Of a DNA stretch of 64,000 nt, positions 9,801 to 25,102 are shown piece by piece. The DNA lies in the NCBI RefSeq assembly GCF_027579695.1, contig NC_083596.1, forward strand, positions 15,054,537 through 15,118,536, in the 5' to 3' direction. Under the pieces are notes generated by a model, which saw only the letters and a program-made list of their open reading frames with translations, had not been told where the DNA came from and did no database searches. Both the position numbers and the translations under genes were made by a program. How positions within the stretch are numbered: the stretch's first letter is position 1; every line of letters starts with the position of its first letter. This DNA comes from Neoarius graeffei (lineage: Eukaryota > Chordata > Actinopteri > Siluriformes > Ariidae).

Positions 9801-12796
9801 TTGGCATGTTCAAAAAACAACCTCGCGCCAACAATGATCTACCACACGCAAGAAAAAAAAACAGTCAGGCTACTCAACACATCTGATCCACAGCAGCACC
9901 AAAGCATCACTGGAAATCATGTCAACAACCAATCTTCCATTTCAACACGCATCAACAAACAAATGGCACCACAAACATGAACGAATCGGTCAGGCTACCG
10001 ATTCCAAACCCACAGCAGACGAATAATTAAATGCATCTTACCTTAAAGCAGAACCAACCACAAAGGAAGTCTGTTGGCACTGTTGGCACACTTCCTTTCT
10101 ACTAGTTTGTGTCCCCAACCTGGCAGCAGCAGTCGTCATATCGGTTTATTTTATCTTTGATGTAAACACAACACTTCGGATATGCAAATGCTTCCCGTTA
10201 CACACGATTGCTATGTCAATAAACATCATTTTGCCAGTATTTTAGAGACCATCCATCTTCTCCGTCGGTCAGCATCTGTCGGGATCCAATAAAATGATAA
10301 ATCTTGCCTTGTGTGTTGATGGTTACTACATCCAGGTGCACAACAATATAATGTCATGATGGAAGTCTTGCTGAAAGTAAAAACTTTCTTTGATGGCTAT
10401 ATTCCTTTCGATGCTTCGCCGTCGTTCCTCGTTGTTGGCTGTGGTAGACTACTGGTAGTTCATGTCCAAAATGGCGGCCGCGTTTGTCGTGACGTCACGT
10501 GGGAAGGGTCTATAGGAGCTGATAGCCTAGTAGTAGTGTCGCCAATCAGAGCACACGATTGCTCATATCCAGTGAATGTGAATAGAAGAACAATGATTAA
10601 ACTTTTTTCTTACTTAAATGTAATACATTTGGAAATGTGTTGATAATGAGACTTTGGTTTGACCATAAACAATGATATAGGGTTACAGGTGACTCAAATA
10701 TGAATGAGTTCATATATATAGAATTGAAAAAGTTTGGATCTGCCATGGTTCCTTGGGGCAAATTAGAAAATCCAGGAAGAAATGCACAGAAAACGAACTT
10801 AACCAAAAATAAATAAGTTGAAAAGAACCAGAAGAAAGAAGTTAAAGTTTTGCAGGGAACCTCATATCTCCTGACCTGATGTAAAGATGGCAGTGTGTGA
10901 CATCTGGAAATTTGAATTTATACACTAACAGTCAAAAGTTTGGATACGTCGTAATAGAAGGAAGGGTATTCAAAGTACATTCTCATCTCATTATCTCTAG
11001 CCGCTTTATCCTGTTCTACAGGGTCGCAGGCAAGCTGGAGCCTATCCCAGCTGACTACGGGCGAAAGGCGGGGTACACCCTGGACAAGTCGCCAGGTCAT
11101 CACAGGGCTGACACATGGGCTACATCCACACGACAACGGCAACGAGATTTTATTTTAAAAAAATATCGCGTCCACATGGGCAACAGATCAGTAAAATATC
11201 AGGTACATATGGCAACGCAACACTTGCTGAAAACGATGCAATACACATGCCACACCTCTACGTGCGCTGTAAGACGGTCCCATCGGAGACACCAGAACAA
11301 TAGAAGAAGTAGGACGCATGTGCATAAACCCCTTCTTCTACCCGGCGTGAAGCACTCACAGGAACAAACACACAACAACAAGAAGATGGCTGTGACTATG
11401 CGAGGAAATCGTGCCTTCTGTGTGTACAAATTAGTTTTATTAGTGTGCATAGTTTTATATAACTTAATTTTCTTATTGTGTGTGAACATTTTGAAAAGCA
11501 TTTTTATATAATTTATATAACTTTTTATATTGTGTGTGAACATTTTGAAAAGCAGTCTTATCCAATAAAAAAAAAGAAATTCAAGAAATGGTTCAGTTAC
11601 TTGTTTATTTAAAAGAAAACCTGTATACAAAAGTGAATGCAATGCAGTGGTTCATACAAAACGGCGAGAGTGCTGCTTGTTCTAGTCATGTGGTTGTGAC
11701 GTCATCGTAAACAAATCCGTTCTACTTATCCAGACGACTTCACAACGGCGCCGTTGCCAGATTTTTCCACTCTGGAACTCGTTCTCAAAAAATATCGTTT
11801 TGGGGCACCCGTGTGGACGCCAGGCCGAAACGATAAACAATTTTATCAGATTCACCTGAGTCCGTTGCCGTGTGGACAGGGCCATAGACAACCATTCACA
11901 CTCACACCTACGGTCAATTTAGAGTCACCAGTTAACCTAACCTGCATGTCTTTGGACTGTGGGGGAAACCGGAGCACCCGGAGGAAACCCACGCGGACAC
12001 GGGGAGAACATGCAAACTCCGCACAGAAAGGCTCTCGCCGGCCACGGGGCTCGAACCCGGACCTTCTTGCTGTGAGGCGACAGCGCTAACCACTACACCA
12101 CCGTGCCGCCATTCAAAGTACAGTATTAGACAAATGAAAACTGTTTTAACAGCATTCCTGATGAAGTTTTGCACACACGCTGTCTTCTCAACCAACTTCA
12201 GGAATGAGCTTCGCCTAAAAAGGATTTTATTAATAAAGTTCCCAAATAAACTATGCCTCTTACTGCCTAAGTCAGAGCTACTGTAAGTCTGAATTGAATT
12301 CAAAAGCCGTTTGGATGAAATATGATCCGATAAGTAACTCTAAGTGGCCTAGAAGCCATCATCAGAGCTCTGTACATTATGTACTAGACATTGGAAAGGA
12401 AAGTGAACTCCTGGAACTTACTGGAACCCTTAGTCATAATGTTTAATCATTAACCAATCCTTAACAGCCATCCCGGAATGACTCATTTACCCTACTGAAG
12501 GTCTAAACAGGCTGTGCTAAAGGAACTTTATCAGATTCTCCAGTTCTGGAGTATTCCCAACACAACTAGACTGTTTTACAACACATTTGGTCTCACGTTG
12601 CTAATCTGTACATGTTGAAACCTGTGAGTTTGTTTTTGATTAATTGCTATCCCTTTTTCTCAATCAGGAGGCCATGTTGCATCACCGCTCGCAGCTCCTC
12701 TGGTTCAGACGCCTGTACATTCTTTTCTCACGCTACATGTACATCAACACCTTCCGAGCTATGCCCGTGGAGAAAAAGGATGTGAAGTTCTACTAG
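845..12796 (+). CDS. pigl: PIG-L, GlcNAc-PI de-N-acetylase, last three coding exons (3' part of gene)
   Basis: Three exons join in phase: 845-876 (after ...tattcag, before gtaagt), 4690-4823 (after ttcacag, before gtgagg) and 12668-12796 (after caatcag, ending TAG). The encoded C-terminus contains [12 protein letters not shown] followed by a FSRYM motif and, upstream, GCxVLxL...LRKYxSLxxLP, which I recognise from memory as the end of vertebrate PIG-L. PIG-L removes the acetyl group from GlcNAc-phosphatidylinositol, the second step of GPI-anchor synthesis, on the cytoplasmic face of the ER. The catalytic HPDDE and metal-binding histidine parts lie in exons before this window. The tail after FSRYM is longer than I recall for human. 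The exon at 845 is only 32 nt, but its phase (1 nt + 10 codons + 1 nt) fits the next exon exactly. The 7.8-kb last intron is filled with transposons. Confidence 0.88.
1050..1413 (-). mobile_element. tRNA-headed SINE variant in pigl intron
   Basis: Read on the minus strand it starts with a tRNA-like head containing the B box gggttcgaacc and shares the core (agtttgcatgttctcc, gtccaaaagacatgta) with the other SINEs. It has a different 3' part (gtgaaattcatcctctgcat in plus orientation). Confidence 0.75.
1835..3413 (-). mobile_element. Tc1/mariner transposon, copy 1
   Basis: It has long terminal inverted repeats starting CAGTGGTGCTTGAAAG, with a TA target duplication on both sides (1833-1834 and 3414-3415). 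A second inner match (cacatacttttgccactcac) indicates IR/DR-type ends of about 200 bp. It carries a broken transposase. Confidence 0.93.
2054..3046 (-). pseudogene. Tc1-like transposase, disrupted
   Basis: Read from an ATG near 3046. The N-terminus has helix-turn-helix segments followed by GRPTKIT (the GRPR-like linker) and a DDE catalytic domain: WTDET (first Asp), QDNDPKHT (second Asp) and NPIE (Glu). One in-frame TGA near 2417-2419 separates the catalytic halves. About eight codons seen in the 42-kb copy are missing before the GRPTKIT motif. Not functional as read. Confidence 0.9.
3961..4337 (+). mobile_element. tRNA-derived SINE, full length
   Basis: It has a tRNA-like head with A box (tggtgtagtggtta) and B box (gggttcgagcc), a core, and a (GATGA)n tail. 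It is flanked by a 12-bp target duplication, gacttggacttg, at 3949-3960 and 4338-4349. Confidence 0.95.
6213..7857 (-). mobile_element. Tc1/mariner transposon, second family
   Basis: Its termini are CAGTC(T/C)CCTCCAAAAGT, with TA at 6211-6212 on the left and a decayed TG on the right. The inverted repeats are long (about 240 bp), and an inner copy (cacttgaaaagtgggtgg) is also inverted. The insertion interrupts an aataatgtattta stretch that is intact in the neighbouring repeat unit. Confidence 0.9.
6474..7509 (-). pseudogene. Tc1-like transposase, one frameshift
   Basis: It starts at ATG 7509 ([12 protein letters not shown]) with a first helix-turn-helix and GRPRVTT linker, then shifts frame near 7260-7313 and continues to the stop at 6474. 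The catalytic domain is complete: [14 protein letters not shown] and NPIE, consistent with a DD34E enzyme. It is the best-preserved minus-strand transposase in the window; only the shift appears to break it. Confidence 0.9.
8690..10585. mobile_element. Foldback-type repeat, split by another element
   Basis: gttattccac...gtac and its inverse gtac...gtggaataac lie about 85 bases apart at 8690-8775. Sequence of the same kind (tagtgtcgccaatcagagc) resumes at about 10520 after the TIR element at 9296-10512. Family not identified; limits approximate. Confidence 0.35.
9296..10512. mobile_element. Non-autonomous DNA transposon with about 50-bp TIRs
   Basis: The ends tatagacccttttcactcac and its inverse gtgggaagggtctata extend into matching gaccgccattttggacatg, with TA on each side. 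No transposase is visible inside. The superfamily is uncertain. Confidence 0.75.
10980..12110 (-). mobile_element. SINE, split by a MITE
   Basis: A minus-orientation SINE with the 12-bp target duplication attcaaagtaca at 10968-10979 and 12111-12122. Its body is interrupted at 11117-11883. It sits near a Tc1-like terminus (cagtcaaaagtttgga at 10929). Confidence 0.9.
11117..11883. mobile_element. MITE inside the SINE (AT target duplication)
   Basis: The ends gggctacatccacacgacaa and its approximate inverse ttgccgtgtggacagggcc are flanked by AT on both sides (11115-11116, 11884-11885). The undisturbed SINE sequence is known from other copies, so the limits are secure. The 2-bp AT duplication is typical of ISL2EU-like elements, but the superfamily is inferred. 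Confidence 0.75.
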
Positions 12797-12977
12797 ACGG
12801 AATGATCTCTAATGAAAGATGAAAGTGACTGTTCAAACTAATGCACTGGTTTTTTTTTTTTTGGTTTTGGGTTTGTTTGGGTTTTTTTTTACAACTTCAT
12901 TCTGATAAGAAATGCCTTGCACTCGCGCTGAAATGAATATACTGAAATTCTGCATTATTTTTTAAAAATGAGTTTAA

Positions 12978-12983
12978 AATAAA
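12978..12983 (+). terminator. pigl polyadenylation signal
   Basis: AATAAA lies 182 bases after the pigl stop codon in an AT-rich 3' UTR; a second AATAAA-type hexamer is near 13338. Either could be used. Confidence 0.5.
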
Positions 12984-13405
12984 ATGTTTACAGTTGTTAA
13001 ATGTTCTGTTTTGTTAATCTACTACTTTGCCACTCTCACACTTCACAAGTCAATTATTCTTGGACTTTCAACACGACGTAACCTGTTCCGTGGAACATAG
13101 TCAAAGTCTAAAACATTACTGAAACATTTCATTCTGTTTTGCATGAAATGTTTCCTAAAACCACGTGTGTGTGTGTCCAGATGTGTGGTGTGAAAGCAAC
13201 TTAAGACTGTTCTGTTTTTAGTCTACTGTAGACAAGAATAAGACTTTCTGGACTGTACCAGTTAACTTTATATACCTGATATACACTTTGTAAATAGTTT
13301 GTGTCAATGTTATTTCATGTTATTCCAACAATTTAAGAATAAAAGTCCAGATGAGCATGGGGCTCAGCCAACTGATGTTCAGTCAGATATTTTATTTCAC
13401 ATGTA

Positions 13406-14112
13406 CAGTACCAGTCCAAAGTTTGGACACACCTTCTAATTCAATGATTTTTGTTTATTTTTATTAATTAAAAGACACCTCATGTCTTAAAGTAATGACG
13501 GATGTTGTTTCTCTTTACTTACTTGAGCGTTTCTTGACATAATATGGATTTACTACAGTTGTGGAATCGGGCTATTTACTGCATCTTTATTATTTACTGT
13601 TTGATCTCAAACACATTAATAAGGCAAGAAACTCGTCCGTTAATTAAGTTTTGACGAGACACACCAGTTAACTGAAAAGCGTTCCAGGTTAGCCTCATGA
13701 AGCTGGTTAAGATAATGCCAGTAGCGTGTAAAGCGTCATCAAGGGAAACGGTGGCTACTTTGAAGAACTCAAATATGAAACATGTTTTGATTTTTTTTTT
13801 AAGGTATTTTTTGGGGCTTTTTTCACCTTTATTATTGGATATGACAGTGTAGAGACAGGAAATGAGCAGGAGAGAGAGACGGGGAGGGATCGGGAATTGA
13901 CCTTGGGCCGGAATCGGACCCGGGTCCCTGGATTTATGGTATGGCGCCTTATCCACCTGAGCCACGACGCCCCCACATGTTTTGATTTTTAATACCTTTT
14001 TGTTCCATATGTTATTTCATAGTTTTGATGTCTTCTGTATTGTTCGACAATAAAATAGTCACAATACAGAAAAACCTATGAATGAGTGTGTCCGAACTTT
14101 TGACTGGCACTC
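13406..14112. mobile_element. Tc1-type non-autonomous element
   Basis: The termini are CAGTACCAGTCCAAAGTTTG and the inverse caaacttttgactggcactc form, with TA at 13404-13405 and 14113-14114. No transposase is seen. It is interrupted by a second SINE type at about 13791-13973. Confidence 0.8.
13791..13973 (-). mobile_element. Second SINE family, tRNA-headed
   Basis: On the minus strand the head has a gtggctcaggtgg-like A box and gggtccgattcc-like B box, followed by gagagagacggggaggg (plus orientation) and a poly-T/A end. It is flanked by the duplication acatgttttgattttt. A second member is at 32665-32866. Confidence 0.85.
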
Positions 14113-14140
14113 TAGTGATGCTAGCTATTGCTGATAAATC

Positions 14141-14700
14141 ATGATTGTTTGGGGCGGCACGAGCGCGGGCGTGAAAAAAAAAAAAACGGTCCCCCCAAAA
14201 AAAAGGTCCCCCCCAAAAAAACCCAGAAAAAAAAAAAAAACCAAGACGGGCGGGGGGGGGGACATTTTGGATGGGGAAGCCCAATACCAAAGTTGCGCAG
14301 GTGACGTCATCAGTGTGTGTGTGTACCTAACTTGTCGTAGCCCCATAATATGCACAATCCCGCCAGCGGAACGTTGTACTGGTCATCAAAAAGACTTTAC
14401 TACCATAGTACTACACTACTATGACATTACACAGAGTCTTAAGTAATACATTACAACTTGATCATTGCCATTCTGGTAACAGCAAATTTATAACGGGCTG
14501 TGTCCGCGACGTACAACACACGACGAGAAATGTTTAAATGACCATGTTCTGTTGGCTAATACAGAGCCCAACGTGCGCAAAAAAAAAAAACGGTCCCCAA
14601 AAAAAAAAGGTCCCAACCCCCCCCCCAAAAAAAAAACAACAAGAAGGCCCGGGGGGGCGCCAGCAGGGGGTTTCGCCTGGGGAGTAAATCACTCTAGGAT
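14141..14700. other. Unusual A/C/G homopolymer-rich stretch
   Basis: Two islands of the form (A)n-cggtcccc-(A)n-ggtccc, followed by G or C runs, at 14173-14260 and 14578-14650, enclose about 320 bases of ordinary sequence. Not recognised; possibly the ends of a decayed element or an assembly problem. Confidence 0.5.
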
Positions 14701-14985
14701 CTCCACTGTTTACAAATTGTCACAGTCGCTTGTGAGTGTGGGAGCTTTACATCTCGGATGTGTGGCATTATGTTGTCTTGACAGCCATGCAATATCGTAA
14801 ACCATATTCAACCCCTGTTCTCCATTGGGTAGAGTGACGTAATACATGTTGGATAAGCGATATGCTAACAATATTGCATGCTATCAAACCAAATAAATGA
14901 AAACCACTAGAAGAGAATAGAATACATGTTTTTATTCCATCGAAAAAGTGTCCTGTATGTATAATAATACAGAACATGAGAGTAA
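14690..14985. repeat. Interspersed repeat shared with 24785-25195
   Basis: tttacaaattgtcacagtcg, gttctccattgggtagagtg and gaatacatgtttttattcca occur in the same order at both sites. Family unknown. Confidence 0.7.
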
Positions 14986-15142
14986 TACCACAATAACAGG
15001 TGATTTCAAACCGAGGTTCTGTATTGCAGCTGTGTTAACTCAGAGAGGGCTTCATAATTAATCTCATGTGGCTCTGCTTTCAGAAACATTGTTTTATAGG
15101 TAACTAGTATAGCCTATGGTTTATAATTTAACCCAAACAAAA

Positions 15143-20817
<5,675 letters not shown>

Positions 20818-20988
20818 TGCCCACTTAAGTTCCTTTTGTCACGAGCTGTAATGGAAGGATGAAAAGTGTTAACACAGGACTCAGTTTCTTCTCAAAAGGC
20901 TTATGTAAAGTCTAAGGAGACATTTGCAGAGTGCTGGACAGGGTTGCCAGAATGCACTGACTTTTAAACCTCACTGAGGCTGCACTGT

Positions 20989-21387
20989 TCACTATCCATC
21001 CATCCATCCATTATCTGTAGCCGCTTATCCTGTTCTACAGGGTCACAGGAAAGCTGGAGCCTATCCCAGATGACTATGGACGAGACGCGGGGTACACCCT
21101 GGACAAGTCGCCAAGTTATTGCAGGACTGACACAGAGACAAACAACCATTCACACTCATGTTCACACCTACGGTCAATTTAGAGCGTTCACTATACATCC
21201 ATCCATTATCTGTAGCCGCTTATCCTGTTCTACAGGGTTGCAGGCAAGCTGGAGCCTATCCCAGATGACTATGGGTGAGAAGCGAGGTACACCCTGGACA
21301 AGTCGCCAAGTTATCGCAGGACTGACACAGAGACAAACAACCATTCACACTCACATTCACACCTTTGGTCAATTTAGAGCGTTCACT
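20989..21387 (-). mobile_element. Two 3' SINE fragments in tandem
   Basis: Two copies of the SINE 3' region (tatctgtagccgcttatcc ... caatttagagc) follow each other with a period of about 194 bp, each bordered by gttcactat. This is either a tandem duplication or two truncated insertions at one site. Confidence 0.75.
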
Positions 21388-21533
21388 ATACAGTATATCA
21401 TAATTTGATGTCTTATTTTTTGCAGGTTCTTATTGTATAATTTGATATATTCTTTTTTTAAGGAAACACATTTCTTTCAGTTTCTTTGGTTATGATTTGT
21501 TATTTTTTTTATTTATTTGAAATATATTTGGCA

Positions 21534-21911
21534 GGGGCGGCACGGTGGTGTAGTGGTTAGCGCTGTCGCCTCACAGCAAGAAGGTCCAGGTTCGAGCCCC
21601 GTGGCCGGCGCGGGCCTTTCTGTGTGGAGTTTGCATGTTCTCCCCGTGTCCGCGTGGGTTTCCTCCAGGTGCTCCGGTTTCCCCCACAGTCCAAAGACAT
21701 GCAGGTTAGGTTAACTGGTGACTCTAAATTGACCGTAGGTGTGAGTGTGAATGGTTGTCTGTGTCTATGTGTCAGCCCTGTGATGACCTGGCGACTTGTC
21801 CAGGGTGTACCCCGCCTTTTGCCCGTAGTCAGCTGGGATAGGCTCCAGCTTGCCTGCGACCCTGTAGAACAGGATAAAGCGGCTAGAGATAATGAGATGA
21901 GATGAGATGAG
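21534..21911 (+). mobile_element. tRNA-derived SINE
   Basis: Full length, with the target duplication atatatt(t/c)ggca at 21522-21533 and 21912-21923. Confidence 0.93.
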
Positions 21912-22460
21912 ATATATTCGGCATGTGATAGAGATGTTTGTTTGGCATGCTTGAAACTGGTGCAGGCTGGTCTAATTGCTACTTGTTTTGGCTAAATAAA
22001 TCCTTGAGATTTATCTTCGCTAGCACATTCTGCTCTCTGCTTAATGAAGGTTATTTTGACCAGTAATGCCTTTCTTCTTTTCATAACATTATGATCCTGA
22101 TGGGTGATGTAATGGCACATAATGTCTCTCTTCTTTCATAAAGTAGTGTAGTCTAAACCAGTGATGTAATACTTCATCACCCATTTCTGTTACCCTGTCA
22201 TACATAGATAACTTACCTTCGTCAATCACATCATCATCAACATCCAATCACATAGCTACAACACACTCTTGAATGTGAATATATGCTCATGTTTGTCCTA
22301 TAATAAACTGAGAAACATCTTTGAACGGCTGTGTCTGAGTCTGTTTGCGTCCGGATCGATCCGTGAGGCAGAATCTTCTAGGCAGCACAGGACTACATTC
22401 CTCGATGATACTTTGTCAGTTCAACCTCTTTCAATACAGACAGATCAAAACCTATCGGTA

Positions 22461-23107
22461 TGGTTGAGGTGCAGCTGGTAGAATTATCACCTCACAGTTA
22501 CAGGATCCTTGGTTTGATTGCAAACTGTGTGGAGTTGCGATTTGTCCCTGTGTCCATGTGGGTTTCCTCCAAGTTCTCCAGTTTCCTTCAATCTCCCAAA
22601 AACATGATAGTTGATAGATGAACTGGCAAGTCTAAATTGCCCCTAGGTGTGAATGTATTTCTGTAGAGATAAGATTTTGATTCAGCAAGACCCTGACCAG
22701 GATAAAGTCGTTGCTAAAGATTATGGATTTTTAATTTCTTAACTTTTCACTCAGGCGGCACGGTGGTGTAGTGGCTAGCACTGTCGCCTCACAGCAAGAA
22801 GGTCCTGGGTTCGAGCCCAGTAGCTGGTGAGGGAGTTGTAAACTGTAGAGTTTGCATGTTGTCTGTGTGGGTTTCCTCCAGGTGCTCTGGTTTCACCCAC
22901 AGTCCAAAGACATAGAGGTTAGGTTAATTGATGGCTTTAAATTGACTGTGAATGGTTGTTTGTCTCTATGTGTCAGCCCTGGCGACTTATCCAGGGTGTA
23001 CCCCACTTCTTGCCCATAGTCAGCTGGGACAGGCTCCAGCTTGCCTGCGACTCTGTAGAACAGGATAAGTGGCTACAGAGGATGGATGGATGGATGGATG
23101 GATGGAT
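22461..23107 (+). mobile_element. Two further SINE copies, one old and one younger
   Basis: 22461-22725 is a strongly diverged copy (cacctcacagttacaggatc, gtgtccatgtgggtttcctcc). 22754-23107 is a clearer copy ending in (GATG)n. Confidence 0.75.
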
Positions 23108-23226
23108 TGTGATTAGATTCATACTGATATTAAGTATAGGCCTACTTACTGTAATTGATTTATTGATGTCAACATATTATTAAAGTGAAAAGTCATTTAT
23201 ACATTATGTAATGCATATAATACTTA

Positions 23227-23615
23227 GGGCGGCATGGTGGTGTAGTGGTTAGCGCTGTCGCCTCACAGCAAGAAGGTCCTGGGTTCGAGCCCCGTGGCCG
23301 GCAAGGGCCTTTCTGTGTGGAGTTTGCATGTTCTCCCCGTGTCCGCGTGGGTTTCCTCCGGGTGCTCCGGTTTCCCCCGCAGTCCAAAGACATGCAGGTT
23401 AGGTTAACTGGTGACTCTAAATTGACCGTAGGTGTGAATGTGAGTGTGAATGGTTGTCTGTGTCTATGTGTCAGCCCTGTGATGACCTGGCGACTTGTCC
23501 AGGGTGTACCCCGCCTTTCGCCCGTAGTCAGCTGGGATAGGCTCCAGCTTGCCTGCGACCCTATAGAACAGGATAAAGCGGCTAGAGATAATGAGATGAG
23601 ATGAGATGAGATGAG
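23227..23615 (+). mobile_element. tRNA-derived SINE
   Basis: Full length, with the target duplication atataatactta at 23215-23226 and 23616-23627. It lies just left of the segmental duplication boundary. Confidence 0.93.
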
Positions 23616-24548
23616 ATATAATACTTATACATCATACATGTGACTCAAACCTACTGCAGTTTATATTCACATGAAGGCACCAGATATGCTTTTATAATGT
23701 ACATAACTACAAAATGGAAAAAATAAGAGCACTGTATATTTATATCTATCTATCCATATATGCCAACCTATGGCCCCATTGCCAAGTTTCTAACTGTGAT
23801 TAAATTAGACCACAGAGGAGGTAATTCTTTCAAACTGGCAACATGAATGGATGACGAAAGAATGACGTAAGGCACGTGACCAGGTCTGCTGACATGGAAG
23901 GCACTGTGCCATAATAAATGAAACATGTCCTTTCATGTTGCATATTCTGTTATATAAGATAAAAGAGAAAATAATCCTCTTAATTCTATTTTTTTTTATT
24001 TAAAATGTTTTGAGTCATGATTAATCTGTAATGTCCGGGTCATTTTATGGAAGAAAATTCATGAATACAGTTCCAGCTATATGAAAGTAGGTCACTGAAT
24101 ATCAGCAGAGACAGAAGAACCTGTACTAGAGTGACTTTACTATCAGTCAGAGGTGACCCAAAAAGATTAACTGAGCTTTCTCAGTTTTTCATTTTAATTC
24201 ATATTTTTAGCTAGCCATAGGTCTGTGTACACTGGGAATTTATTGTTTGCTGTTGTCATGGATCCAGATTTAAATATGGAAAATGCTGATAAACAGGTTG
24301 TGAACTGGTTCCAGGAACAGACACATACACAAGGTAAACACCCAGTTCAAGGTAAAGGATATCTGATACAGTTCAGGGTGACGTGGCGGATCTTGCAATA
24401 TAAATTGCAATAATAAAAGCCACAGTGACAAACATAAACATGAAACCAATAGTTGTGAAGAGCATTTTCAGGGGAAATATAGTGTCGCCAAACTACTGGC
24501 ATGTTTCTAGGAGCTGGGAGTGAAATGTCAATGCAATAATTGAATAAC

Positions 24549-24681
24549 ATTGGCTGGCGATGAGTGGTATATCAAATACATTCCATTCAGCTAGCATGAT
24601 ATTAAACGAGTCGAAGACAAATTCATTATCATGCTTGCTGAATGGAATATATCTGATATACCACAAAAAAGCCAGCCAATA
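24549..24681. mobile_element. Palindromic MITE
   Basis: The whole 133-bp unit is close to a perfect inverted repeat: attggctgg...ccattcagctagcatgatat, then inverse atcatgcttgctgaatgg...ccagccaat. A relative lies at 63785-63927. Confidence 0.8.
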
Positions 24682-25102
24682 TTATTATTATTATGCATAC
24701 TCATTCCTTTTGGGTCGACACATCTTTCTCATTCAAAATTCTCTCAAAATATTCCGTATTTAACGAAGCAAACCTGGCAGCCATGTTTGTTTACAAATTG
24801 TCACAGTCGCTCGCTAGTGTGGAAGTTTTACGTCTCCGACGTGTCTCTTTCCCAGTTTTTCGATGTCTGCTGGTATGCTCTTGTACTGTAAATATGCATG
24901 AAGAATATCTAATGAAGTTTTGGTAGTGTTTCGGCTGTTCAACGTGTCTTTCTGTTTCCTGGTGAACAAAGAAATGCTTATTCAATGCTCATATTCAATA
25001 TTCACCATATTCATATATGAACCATATTCAATGCTCATTCTCCATTGGGTAGAGTGACATAATACACACAGAATAAGCGATATGCTAACAATATTGCATG
25101 CT

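Larger units (their letters stand above)
4824..12667 (+). other. Last pigl intron, mostly transposon-derived
   Basis: 7.8 kb without host exons. From left to right it holds AT-rich intron, a palindrome-bearing repeat block (5336-8690, with a Tc1 inside), foldback sequence at 8690-8775, a TIR element (9296-10512), and a SINE split by a MITE (10980-12110). The stretch 12123-12660 shows nothing I recognise. Confidence 0.7.

Noticed and set aside
11199-11642. 147-codon minus-strand frame
   Set aside because: Lies in a MITE, AT-rich and hydrophobic by composition; no domain recognised.
21540-21610. tRNA gene-like sequence with A and B boxes
   Set aside because: The SINE heads resemble tRNA but are attached to SINE bodies, have poor stems and recur many times; they are not real tRNA genes.
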